From contig CAYUGY010000026.1 in NCBI GenBank assembly GCA_964444515.1, forward strand, positions 1-8,576: a stretch of 8,576 bases of DNA. The letters are read 5' to 3'. This document shows positions 1-5,555 of the stretch, in pieces; position 1 is the first letter of the stretch; every line of letters starts with the position of its first letter. The notes beneath the pieces are model-generated. The model was not told where the DNA came from and did not search any database. It saw only the letters and a list, made by a program, of their open reading frames with translations. The translations under genes were made by a program, and so were the position numbers. This DNA is from JAIXRY01 sp964444515. GTDB lineage: Bacteria > Patescibacteriota > Minisyncoccia > Phycocordibacterales > UBA9973.

Positions 1-49
1 CTAAATCAGGATTGTTTTGGAAAAAAGTTCGGATTTTGTTCAGGAGACA

Positions 50-94
50 CAGCAAAAGAAAAAATACCCAATTTGGGTATTTTTTCTTTTGCTG
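50..94 (+). terminator. Long perfect hairpin, probable terminator of an upstream unit
   Basis: Arms 50-70 and 74-94 are perfect 21-base inverted repeats around a 3-base loop. Six A in the left arm face six T in the right arm, so the T tract lies inside the stem and is followed by further pairing (cttttgctg). No gene in the window precedes it. An upstream + gene could end at the TAA at 2-4, but that is only a guess. The strand is assigned because the T tract follows the GC-containing apex on +; the hairpin is symmetric and could work both ways. Confidence 0.7.
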
Positions 95-142
95 GGGAAC
101 TTCCACGGTTTCTAGTGATTATGTAATGAGTTTAATTAAGTA

Positions 143-151
143 TGCTAAAAT
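143..151 (+). promoter_or_regulatory. Extended -10 box for the DedA gene
   Basis: TG at 143-144, one base, then TAAAAT at 146-151. Nine bases separate the hexamer from the ATG at 161, so transcription should start only a few bases before the start codon. There is no convincing -35 and no ribosome binding site. Confidence 0.5.
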
Positions 152-160
152 AGATCAAAC

Positions 161-781
161 ATGGAAGCATTCTCAATCTCAATCACACAATTTTTGCTGA
201 CGGTACCGGTGTCGGTGCAATTTTTTATGCTTTCTCTTTTTTCTTTTACCGAAGGGTTGCCTGTCATCGGCACTGTCTTGCCGGGTGGAACCATTGCGAT
301 ATTTGCGGGAACATTGGTGCAAGAAGGATTGCTTTCTCCTGTTACTACGAGTTTGGTGATTGCTCTCAGTAGCTTTTTTGGTGAAATGACCGGTTTTCTT
401 ATTAGTAAAAAGTTCAGACATTTGCGTTGGATACGTGCAATTGTTGAAAATGAAAAGCACCAAAGAAAATGGGATTTGTTTGACCGACACCTTGCCATCG
501 TTACCATTTTTGGAAAACTGATTCCTGTCGTTCGTTCCGCTCCTTCTATCTTGGCGGCTGTTCGTGGAATCAAAACACGTAAATATATTTTATATAGTTT
601 TATCGGTTCTGTGTTGTGGGCTGTCGTAGGTGTCTATGCAGGAAAACTCTTGGATGATTTTTTTGGTAAAAAAGCAGTCTTTTTAATATTTGCTATTTTC
701 GTCACTTCGATACTGTTTGTTGTTGTGCGTATGGTTATCAAAAATCTATACAAAAAATATAAGAAAAGTCAGGATAATTAA
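161..781 (+). CDS. DedA/VTT-family inner membrane protein
   Basis: A 206-residue polytopic membrane protein of the DedA (SNARE-associated, VTT) family. Members sit in the cytoplasmic membrane and are linked to lipid-carrier flipping and proton-motive-force homeostasis; the substrate here cannot be read from sequence. Hydrophobic segments lie at about 9-30, 36-55 (re-entrant type), 60-82, 141-160 and 171-195. Family hallmarks are visible. Glu31 begins EGLPVIGTVLPGG (31-43). A Gly-Glu-x-x-Gly-Phe motif lies at 74-79, and FGKLIPVVR (117-125) is the F-G-R/K-x-x-P-x-x-R signature with Pro122 and Arg125. Length matches the family. The C-terminus is a short Lys-rich tail. The ATG at 161 is chosen because an extended -10 box lies just upstream. 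It is followed after 28 bases by the FAD oxidoreductase gene. Confidence 0.9.
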   Translation: MEAFSISITQFLLTVPVSVQFFMLSLFSFTEGLPVIGTVLPGGTIAIFAGTLVQEGLLSPVTTSLVIALSSFFGEMTGFLISKKFRHLRWIRAIVENEKHQRKWDLFDRHLAIVTIFGKLIPVVRSAPSILAAVRGIKTRKYILYSFIGSVLWAVVGVYAGKLLDDFFGKKAVFLIFAIFVTSILFVVVRMVIKNLYKKYKKSQDN

Positions 782-794
782 TTTATATTTTTTT

Positions 795-803
795 TGTTAT
801 AAT
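795..803 (+). promoter_or_regulatory. Extended -10 box, leaderless start for the FAD oxidoreductase
   Basis: TG at 795-796, one base, then a perfect TATAAT at 798-803. Exactly six bases separate it from the ATG at 810, so the expected +1 is the A of the start codon. This supports 810 over the upstream in-frame start at 690. Confidence 0.6.
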
Positions 804-809
804 TCACCT

Positions 810-2186
810 ATGAACAACAATTCGCCATGGTTAACACAAATCAAACGAACTGAACTTTTTCCTGTAGTACAGCAACCTTTTGAAACAGACATCGCTATCA
901 TCGGTGGTGGTATTTCTGGATTATTGACCGCTTTTCAATTGCTCGAACATACCGACAAACAAATCACTGTCATCGAAGGATACAAAATAGCGCATGGTGC
1001 AACAGGGCACAATGCGGGCAATCTCACTTCAATGCTCGAAGTTAGTATTCCATATCTAATAGAAAAACATGGTGAGGCAATCGTGAGAAGTTCTTTTGAA
1101 GCAATTGAGTCGTCGTGGGATATTCTCGAAAAGTTTTTGGAACGAACCAATATTACTGAAGGCTATGCACAATTCATTGGACACGGAGGATATGCAACAG
1201 CACAACATTTGAATGTCGAACTCGCCAATCTGTGGTATTACAAAAAATGGAATCTGTGGGACGGATCAGTGTTGGTCTCACTTGATTTCGATATGTCTCA
1301 AATCGAAGAACAATATCGTTCATTGTGCACACCTGTTCCCAAAGAAGCAGTTGCCGCGGTGTTGAATGTGCATATCGATACACCATACGTTGCTGCAATT
1401 CCTGAAAAGATGGCGGTTGCCAATAGTGCATTTGTTACTGAATCATTACTTGCATGGTGTTTGAATCAATACCCAGATCGTATTACTTTCTTTGAACAAA
1501 GTCCGGTGACCAACGTACATTGTGCAAAAGAACAGGTGAGTATCTTGGTGAATGACGTAACTATCACTGCACAGGAAGTTGTCTTGTGTACCAATGGTTT
1601 TGAATATTTATCACTGACTACTGATGGTCCCAATATCGATGCAAAATTTCATCACAATGTTTCAGGTATTGTCGGCTACATGTCTGGGTACGAATATGAA
1701 CAACCATATACACCGAGCGCTACATGGTTTTATGAACAAGATGCAGTGATGTCAAACCATCCACAAAATGACGATCCATATTTTTATATTACAAAGCGAC
1801 CATTTGAAATAGCAGGTGCACAAAAAGGTTTGGTGGTAATCGGTGGTCCAGAATCTGCATTGTCGGATCGTGCGGATTATGAACGTGAAAAAATGATTGA
1901 TCAACATATCATTACCGAAACAGATACCTTTGCCGAAAAGACTATCGAAGAAAGCGCGTTACTCAAAAGAATATTTTCTTGGCATGGATTGATGGGGTAC
2001 ACCGCAACAGGATTGCGTGTTGTCGGACGAGAACCATGTGCACCACGAATCATCTACAATCTCGGCTGTAATGGGGTAGGGATTATGCCCGCATTTTGGG
2101 CATCAAAACAATTGGTGGCTATTGTGAACAATGAGAAAACAATACCAACACTATTTGACCCAAGAGATATAACTTGTGCGTTGTAG
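810..2186 (+). CDS. FAD-dependent oxidoreductase, DAO family
   Basis: A 458-residue flavoprotein of the D-amino-acid-oxidase-like superfamily (DAO fold; glycine oxidase and gamma-glutamylputrescine oxidase relatives), expected to oxidise an amine or amino acid in the cytoplasm, with FAD reoxidised by O2 or another acceptor. The Rossmann motif GGGISG is at 32-37, after the first strand (DIAII). The acidic residue closing the second strand, which binds the FAD ribose, is Glu56. GATGHNAGNLTS (63-74) matches the family's GASGRNAG segment. The C-terminal FAD contact is visible as TGLRVVG followed by LGCNGVGI (about 400-425). The substrate is not predictable. The open frame runs 40 codons further up to 690, but that part overlaps the DedA gene and encloses the -10 box, so I reject it. 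A flavin oxidase that makes H2O2 would fit with the peroxiredoxin downstream (inference). Confidence 0.9.
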   Translation: MNNNSPWLTQIKRTELFPVVQQPFETDIAIIGGGISGLLTAFQLLEHTDKQITVIEGYKIAHGATGHNAGNLTSMLEVSIPYLIEKHGEAIVRSSFEAIESSWDILEKFLERTNITEGYAQFIGHGGYATAQHLNVELANLWYYKKWNLWDGSVLVSLDFDMSQIEEQYRSLCTPVPKEAVAAVLNVHIDTPYVAAIPEKMAVANSAFVTESLLAWCLNQYPDRITFFEQSPVTNVHCAKEQVSILVNDVTITAQEVVLCTNGFEYLSLTTDGPNIDAKFHHNVSGIVGYMSGYEYEQPYTPSATWFYEQDAVMSNHPQNDDPYFYITKRPFEIAGAQKGLVVIGGPESALSDRADYEREKMIDQHIITETDTFAEKTIEESALLKRIFSWHGLMGYTATGLRVVGREPCAPRIIYNLGCNGVGIMPAFWASKQLVAIVNNEKTIPTLFDPRDITCAL

Positions 2187-2236
2187 GTTTTGTGTTTTGC
2201 GGTTTGAGTAATATTTATAAAAAATAAAAAAATAAT

Positions 2237-2632
2237 ATGTCCCAATTTGTTAAAGTTGCAGTATTGATAAAAGAGAAAAATAAATTTCTTCTGGTACAAG
2301 AAAATGGTGCACGAGTGCGTGGTCTATGGAATTGGCCACAAGGAAGGGTTGAGGCAGGGGAAACTATAGAGCAAACAGCTATACGTGAAGTCAAAGAAGA
2401 AACGGGTTTAGACATAAAAATAGAAAAACCTCTTGAAATACTGACAAATACTTTTTCAGATATAAAAGAACTGCATATATGTCTCGGGTCTATTACAGGA
2501 GGTAAAGTAGATTTCCCTCAAAATGAAATTATGGATGTTCAATACTTTTCTTTTGAAGAAATTGAGAAGATCAAAGACATTCTTGTTGGTGCATGGGTAT
2601 ATGAAATTATTGCCAAAAATAAAGATATTTAA
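2237..2632 (+). CDS. NUDIX hydrolase
   Basis: A 131-residue single-domain NUDIX protein. The Nudix box (GX5EX7REUXEEXGU) is complete: Gly36, Glu42, Arg50-Glu51, Glu54-Glu55, Gly57-Leu58. The metal-binding glutamates are therefore present and it should hydrolyse a nucleoside diphosphate linked to another group in a Mg-dependent reaction. Just before the box, GLWNWPQGRVE (29-39) resembles the LW.lPgG segment of MutT and Ap4A-hydrolase-type enzymes. The substrate (oxidised nucleotide, dinucleoside polyphosphate or other) cannot be settled. Fifty AT-rich bases separate it from the FAD gene, with no terminator. The ATG at 2237 is preceded only by A/T runs. TAAAAA at 2225-2230 would place +1 on the start codon but is a poor -10, so transcription may come from upstream. 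Confidence 0.92.
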   Translation: MSQFVKVAVLIKEKNKFLLVQENGARVRGLWNWPQGRVEAGETIEQTAIREVKEETGLDIKIEKPLEILTNTFSDIKELHICLGSITGGKVDFPQNEIMDVQYFSFEEIEKIKDILVGAWVYEIIAKNKDI

Positions 2633-2648
2633 AAAAACATATTTATTA

Positions 2649-2654
2649 TATAAT
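2649..2654 (+). promoter_or_regulatory. -10 box upstream of the VOC gene
   Basis: Perfect TATAAT at 2649-2654, eight bases before the ATG at 2663. There is no TGn extension, no clear -35 and no ribosome binding site. The mRNA would have a leader of about two bases or none. Confidence 0.5.
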
Positions 2655-2662
2655 CACTCTAT

Positions 2663-3055
2663 ATGAACAAAGTAATCCATTTCGAATTTCCTTGGGATGA
2701 CAAGGAACGCGCAAAAAAGTTTTATCAAGAAGTATTTAATTGGAAACCATTTGAATGGGAAGCAATGGGCTACACCAGTTGGCAAACTGGGGCGGTAGAT
2801 GAAAAGATGCAACCGACTGAACCAGGCTTCATCAATGGTGGTTCAAGTAAGCGAGATCCTGAAATGCCACATCCGATGTTTTATATGCAAACAGAAGATA
2901 TTGACGCGACACTCCAAAAAATAGAAGCAAATGATGGAGCAATCGTTCGCGGCAAAACAGCTCTTGGAGAAAATGGGGAATACGGCTTCCTTGCATGGTT
3001 CAAAGATTCTGAAGGAAATATTCTCGGGCTTTCTCAATACAAGCAACCTGAATAA
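2663..3055 (+). CDS. VOC-family protein (glyoxalase/bleomycin-resistance fold)
   Basis: A 130-residue protein with two beta-alpha-beta-beta-beta half-modules typical of the vicinal oxygen chelate superfamily. The first opens with VIHFEFPWDD followed by the helix ERAKKFYQEVFNW (4-27). The second opens with MFYMQTEDIDATLQKIEAN (72-90) and ends with the family-typical FKDSEGNILGLSQ (113-125). Possible metal-side residues are His6 and Glu8 of the first strand and Glu117 or Asp115 near the end, but I cannot say which would chelate. The subgroup resembles the many uncharacterised glyoxalase-like proteins rather than true glyoxalase I, so substrate and activity are unknown. It lies 30 bases after the NUDIX gene on the same strand and has its own -10 box. 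Confidence 0.88.
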   Translation: MNKVIHFEFPWDDKERAKKFYQEVFNWKPFEWEAMGYTSWQTGAVDEKMQPTEPGFINGGSSKRDPEMPHPMFYMQTEDIDATLQKIEANDGAIVRGKTALGENGEYGFLAWFKDSEGNILGLSQYKQPE

Positions 3056-3071
3056 TCTATATTAATTAATT

Positions 3072-3077
3072 TACACT
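3072..3077 (+). promoter_or_regulatory. -10 box upstream of the membrane-anchored hypothetical gene
   Basis: TACACT at 3072-3077 with six bases (ttatat) before the ATG at 3084, placing +1 on the start codon. The same arrangement, TACACT then ttatat then ATG, occurs on the minus strand before the gene ending at 6886. That repetition is the main support. Confidence 0.4.
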
Positions 3078-3083
3078 TTATAT

Positions 3084-3665
3084 ATGAATACTACTAATAA
3101 AAACATCATTGCAGTTTTGATCGTCATCGCTACTTGTGTGGGAATATATTTCGCGCTTCGTTTTCATCAAAACAGACCAGCGCCACTTGATGCAACTCCA
3201 CAAAACGTCACTTTGTCAGGTTCATTTACTTGTTTGCCACATATGGATACAACCGGTCCGCAAACAATGGAATGTGCTTTTGGAATGAAGACTGATGACG
3301 GTGAGTATTATGCAGTAAACTTCGGTGATGCTACTGATGCAATGAATCAATTCCAAAGTGGTGCACATATCACGGCAGAAGGTTTTGTAGTGATCAAAGA
3401 AGCGCTCAGTACTGATCAATGGGCGAAGTATAATATGAAAGGAATTTTTACGGTTACGAAAGTTATCGACATTATCTCTGTTATTCCTGCAGTAAACGGT
3501 AAACTTAATATCAATGTAGTGTGCGAATCAGCGCTTTCGTACATGTCTTTCCCTGATGGTGCAAGTAGTGAAAAATTTGTCGCTGAATGTAAAGAAGGGA
3601 AACATCCAGAAGTTATTGAACGCTACAAAGCTCAAATGGGCTTGGGTGATGGAAAGGCAATATAA
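3084..3665 (+). CDS. Membrane-anchored two-part hypothetical protein, cysteine pairs
   Basis: I do not recognise a named family. The 193-residue protein starts with an uncleaved-looking membrane anchor (about 7-26) after a short polar N-terminus, so the rest is probably outside the membrane. Residues 42-128 are beta-rich (LSGSFTCLP, MECAFGMKTDDGEYYAVNFG, GAHITAEGFVVIK, KGIFTVTKVI) and look like a small OB-fold-type barrel. Residues 140-190 form a helical tail (CESALSYM, EKFVAECKEGKHPEVIERYKA) with a basic and acidic face. Cysteines outside the membrane come in two pairs, Cys50/Cys64 and Cys147/Cys169, one per part, which could form disulfides (inference). The tail may be a recurrent add-on domain. 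The gene is last in the + run and ends at a strong bidirectional hairpin. Confidence 0.8.
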   Translation: MNTTNKNIIAVLIVIATCVGIYFALRFHQNRPAPLDATPQNVTLSGSFTCLPHMDTTGPQTMECAFGMKTDDGEYYAVNFGDATDAMNQFQSGAHITAEGFVVIKEALSTDQWAKYNMKGIFTVTKVIDIISVIPAVNGKLNINVVCESALSYMSFPDGASSEKFVAECKEGKHPEVIERYKAQMGLGDGKAI

Positions 3666-3667
3666 AA

Positions 3668-3725
3668 GAACATAGCTCGCAAAAAACATCCCTCTTGAGA
3701 GGGATGTTTTTTGCGAGCTATGTTC
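3668..3725. terminator. Bidirectional 28-bp hairpin terminator between convergent genes
   Basis: Arms 3668-3695 and 3698-3725 are perfectly complementary, with only TG between them. The left arm holds six A (3681-3686) and the right arm six T (3708-3713), so each strand has a GC-rich apex followed by a U tract. In both directions the U tract is then followed by another complementary block (gcgagctatgttc). It ends one base before the stop of the minus gene (3727-3729) and starts two bases after the stop of the + gene. Confidence 0.9.
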
Positions 3726-3726
3726 A

Positions 3727-4095
3727 CTAGTACAACTTTTTGATTTTTTCTAGCAAGTCCGGCAATTGTAGATTTTCTGCATATTCGAACATTGCATCAA
3801 GCGTGTCATAATAGGCATCTTCCTCGTTGAAATTCTTATAGATACCGGCTAGAGTTAGTTGCTGTCCGATTGTTGCTTTTTCACGATCGATTCCATCTTC
3901 AAAATTGTCGTCGATTATTTTTTCAGCAGCCGCTGTCCACCTGATGACCGTTTCCTTATTTGCTTCATAGCCATTTTCTAATACAAACAAATTTTTGATC
4001 TCTGTCATTTCAGTTGTTTCAATAAAACCAAGTTCTTTTGAAATACTTTCTAGTGAGACCGCTTTGTTTGGTGTTGGTTCTTTGTCAAAATTCAT
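3727..4095 (-). CDS. Acidic helical hypothetical protein
   Basis: Function unknown. The 122-residue protein is strongly acidic and has no signal peptide or membrane segment, so it is probably cytoplasmic. It looks all-helical. A disordered, Pro-containing start (1-12) is followed by probable helices at 14-22, 28-38, 45-63 (NKETVIRWTAAAEKIIDDN), 71-88 and 92-120 (EEDAYYDTLDAMFEYAENLQLPDLLEKIKKLY). Aromatic residues are concentrated in the last helix region. There is no catalytic motif. It is a single-gene unit, convergent with the preceding + gene and divergent from the epimerase. Its start at 4095 has no ribosome binding site. The palindromic -10 at 4123-4140 would give it a leader of about 29 bases, unlike the leaderless genes around it. 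Confidence 0.75.
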   Translation of the reverse strand: MNFDKEPTPNKAVSLESISKELGFIETTEMTEIKNLFVLENGYEANKETVIRWTAAAEKIIDDNFEDGIDREKATIGQQLTLAGIYKNFNEEDAYYDTLDAMFEYAENLQLPDLLEKIKKLY

Positions 4096-4122
4096 AAGAA
4101 GAAACGATATGTTGATTGATTA

Positions 4123-4140
4123 ATGATATAATTATATCAT
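4123..4140. promoter_or_regulatory. Palindromic extended -10 element serving both directions
   Basis: ATGATATAATTATATCAT is a perfect 18-base palindrome. It contains TGA-TATAAT on the plus strand (hexamer 4127-4132, eight bases before the ATG at 4141) and the same TGA-TATAAT on the minus strand (hexamer 4136-4131), directed at the gene starting at 4095. The two hexamers overlap by two bases, so the two promoters cannot be occupied at once. A repressor operator is an alternative reading. Confidence 0.6.
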
Positions 4141-5049
4141 ATGCAAAAAACAATTCTCATTACTGGTGGTGCTGGGTTTATCGGTTCACGGCTTACTCAA
4201 ACACTGCTCGACAAAGGACACAGTGTGATTGTATGTGATATTGTCGCACCAAAGTTTCAACACGAACGACTAAGTTTTTTGAACATCGATGTATCAAAAG
4301 ATTCGTTGCCGACAACCTATGATGGAATAGTGACAGGGATTATTCATTTGGCAGGCAAAACTATTTTTGGTCGCTGGACGGAATCATTCAAAAAAGCGAT
4401 TTATGATAGTCGTATTGATAGTACACAAAACATTGTGAACTCAATCGGTGAGTGGCAACACAAGCCTGAAGTGTTTGTCTGTGCATCAGCATTTGGATTT
4501 TATGGAGACAAAGGTGATGAAGTGGTAACCGAAGCAACTTCGGCAGGCACTGATTTCTTGGCAAGCGTTTGTGAAGATTGGGAAATCGAAGCACAAAAAG
4601 CCGAAACGTTCGGCGTGCGAAGTGTACAGATCCGTACTGCATTGGTCCTCGGTAACAAAGGATTGCTTGCGCCATTGTTTGTTCCGTTCAAATTCGGACT
4701 CGGTGCATGGATCGGTAGTGGGCGAGCATGGTTTCCGTGGATTCATGTTGATGACATTGTTGGTATCTATGTCTTTGCACTTGAAACAGACAGTGTGACT
4801 GGTCCGATCAATACGAGCGCACCTGAAGCAATTCGTCAGAAACAGTTTATGCAAATTTTCGGCGAAGTAATGCATCGCAAAGTGTTATTCTCGATTCCGA
4901 TTTTTATGCTTCGTCTCAAATACGGCGACCTTGCCGAGACGTTCAACAATAGCGCCAAGATTTCATCAGACAAGATACAGCGATTGGGATATGTATTCAA
5001 ATATCCATCAGTCAAAGAAGCATTACTCGATGTTGTAAACAAAAAATAA
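4141..5049 (+). CDS. TIGR01777-type NAD(P)-dependent epimerase (YfcH/SDR39U1 family)
   Basis: A 302-residue extended short-chain dehydrogenase of the SDR39U1/YfcH group. The N-terminal nucleotide motif TGGAGFIG (8-15) is intact, and Asp33 at the end of the second strand suggests NAD preference. Family landmarks follow in order: HLAGKTI (69-75), SAFGFYGDKGDEVVTE (116-131) in place of the usual active-site region, a DFLASVCEDWE block (138-148), GLGAWIGSGRAWFPWIHVDDIV (186-207), and a C-terminal DUF1731-like part (about 252-298). Tyr121 lies in FYG, but the standard SDR YxxxK is not obvious, as is usual for this group. No substrate is established for the family. It starts at a palindromic -10 box and is followed after one base by the TspO gene, so the two should be co-transcribed. 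Confidence 0.92.
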   Translation: MQKTILITGGAGFIGSRLTQTLLDKGHSVIVCDIVAPKFQHERLSFLNIDVSKDSLPTTYDGIVTGIIHLAGKTIFGRWTESFKKAIYDSRIDSTQNIVNSIGEWQHKPEVFVCASAFGFYGDKGDEVVTEATSAGTDFLASVCEDWEIEAQKAETFGVRSVQIRTALVLGNKGLLAPLFVPFKFGLGAWIGSGRAWFPWIHVDDIVGIYVFALETDSVTGPINTSAPEAIRQKQFMQIFGEVMHRKVLFSIPIFMLRLKYGDLAETFNNSAKISSDKIQRLGYVFKYPSVKEALLDVVNKK

Positions 5050-5050
5050 T

Positions 5051-5449
5051 ATGAACAATTTTAAAAATTATGCAGATTTATTGAAGCCAACCTGGGCACC
5101 ACCATCATGGTTGTTTGGTCCAGTGTGGACACTCTTGTACGCGATTATTTTTGTTACGTTTGGAAAAGTCTTTTTGATGGCATTCCAAAAACAAATTCCT
5201 TTTATTGTCGCATTGCCATTTATCTTGAATTTGTTTTTCAATTTCATTTTTACGCCGATTCAATTTGGGTTGAAAAATAATCTGCTTGCAGGTATCGACA
5301 TCTTGCTTGTGCTTGGGACACTGATCTGGGCACTGATTGCGATTTTCCCATACGCAAGAAGTGTTACGTATTGGAATATTCCGTACTTACTCTGGGTATC
5401 ATTTGCAACGGTGTTACAACTGACAATTACGGTGATTAATTGGAAATAA
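5051..5449 (+). CDS. Short TspO/MBR-family membrane protein (tryptophan-rich)
   Basis: A 132-residue member of the TspO/peripheral benzodiazepine receptor family, which binds porphyrins and other hydrophobic ligands in the membrane. The diagnostic block LLKPTWAPPSWLFGPVWTLLY is at 10-30, with WAPP at 15-18 and FGPVWT at 22-27. The C-terminus (about 109-132) aligns with the last TspO helix. Typical TspO proteins have about 150-160 residues and five helices. Here the protein begins at the KPxWxPP loop, so the first helix is missing and four remain (about 19-43, 49-70, 77-100, 109-129). The upstream gene stop lies one base before the ATG, so no missing exon-like start is available. The tight spacing suggests translation coupled to the epimerase. 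Confidence 0.88.
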   Translation: MNNFKNYADLLKPTWAPPSWLFGPVWTLLYAIIFVTFGKVFLMAFQKQIPFIVALPFILNLFFNFIFTPIQFGLKNNLLAGIDILLVLGTLIWALIAIFPYARSVTYWNIPYLLWVSFATVLQLTITVINWK

Positions 5450-5460
5450 ATATGCTATAG

Positions 5461-5496
5461 TTTGTCGATAAACAAGTTATTGTTTTTTTTGACAAA
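5461..5496 (+). terminator. AT-rich hairpin with T8, weak terminator after the TspO gene
   Basis: Inner arms AAACAA (5470-5475) and TTGTTT (5480-5485) are followed by a T run to 5490. Outer arms TTTGTC (5461-5466) and GACAAA (5491-5496) close it again around an asymmetric internal loop. The stem is weak, but the outer pairing copies the layout of the other hairpins here. It overlaps the -35 of the next gene. Confidence 0.35.
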
Positions 5497-5517
5497 AATA
5501 TTTTTATTAGTTAATAT
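5489..5517 (+). promoter_or_regulatory. Sigma-70-type promoter of the arginine kinase gene
   Basis: TTGACA at 5489-5494, a 17-base spacer, then TAATAT at 5512-5517. This is the only near-consensus two-box promoter pointing at a + gene here. Transcription should start near 5524, giving an AT-rich leader of about 32 bases without a ribosome binding site near the ATG at 5556. Confidence 0.6.
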
Positions 5518-5555
5518 GAGCAAGGAATTAAAATAGTTATTTTATTTATACATTT

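Noticed and set aside
1..126. Open frame from base 1 to a TAA at 124-126, possibly the end of an upstream gene
   Set aside because: It reads straight through the perfect hairpin at 50-94, where the translation is dictated by the palindrome. An upstream gene more likely ends before or at the window edge.
12..200. 62-codon + open frame over the first hairpin
   Set aside because: It spans the terminator hairpin and the promoter of the DedA gene and ends inside that gene; composition is not protein-like.
690..809. 40-codon N-terminal extension of the FAD oxidoreductase frame
   Set aside because: It overlaps the 3' end of the DedA gene, encodes a Tyr/Cys/Leu-rich string unrelated to the family, and lies across the TATAAT at 798-803. 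The DAO N-terminus begins soon after the Met at 810.
4388..4875. Long minus-strand open frames within the epimerase gene
   Set aside because: They are antisense shadows of a well-conserved gene, rich in Cys, His and Ser, with no promoter or family resemblance.
5516..5536. Six-codon leader peptide (MSKELK) before the arginine kinase gene
   Set aside because: Its ATG lies within the -10 hexamer and upstream of the predicted start of transcription, so it would not be on the mRNA from that promoter.
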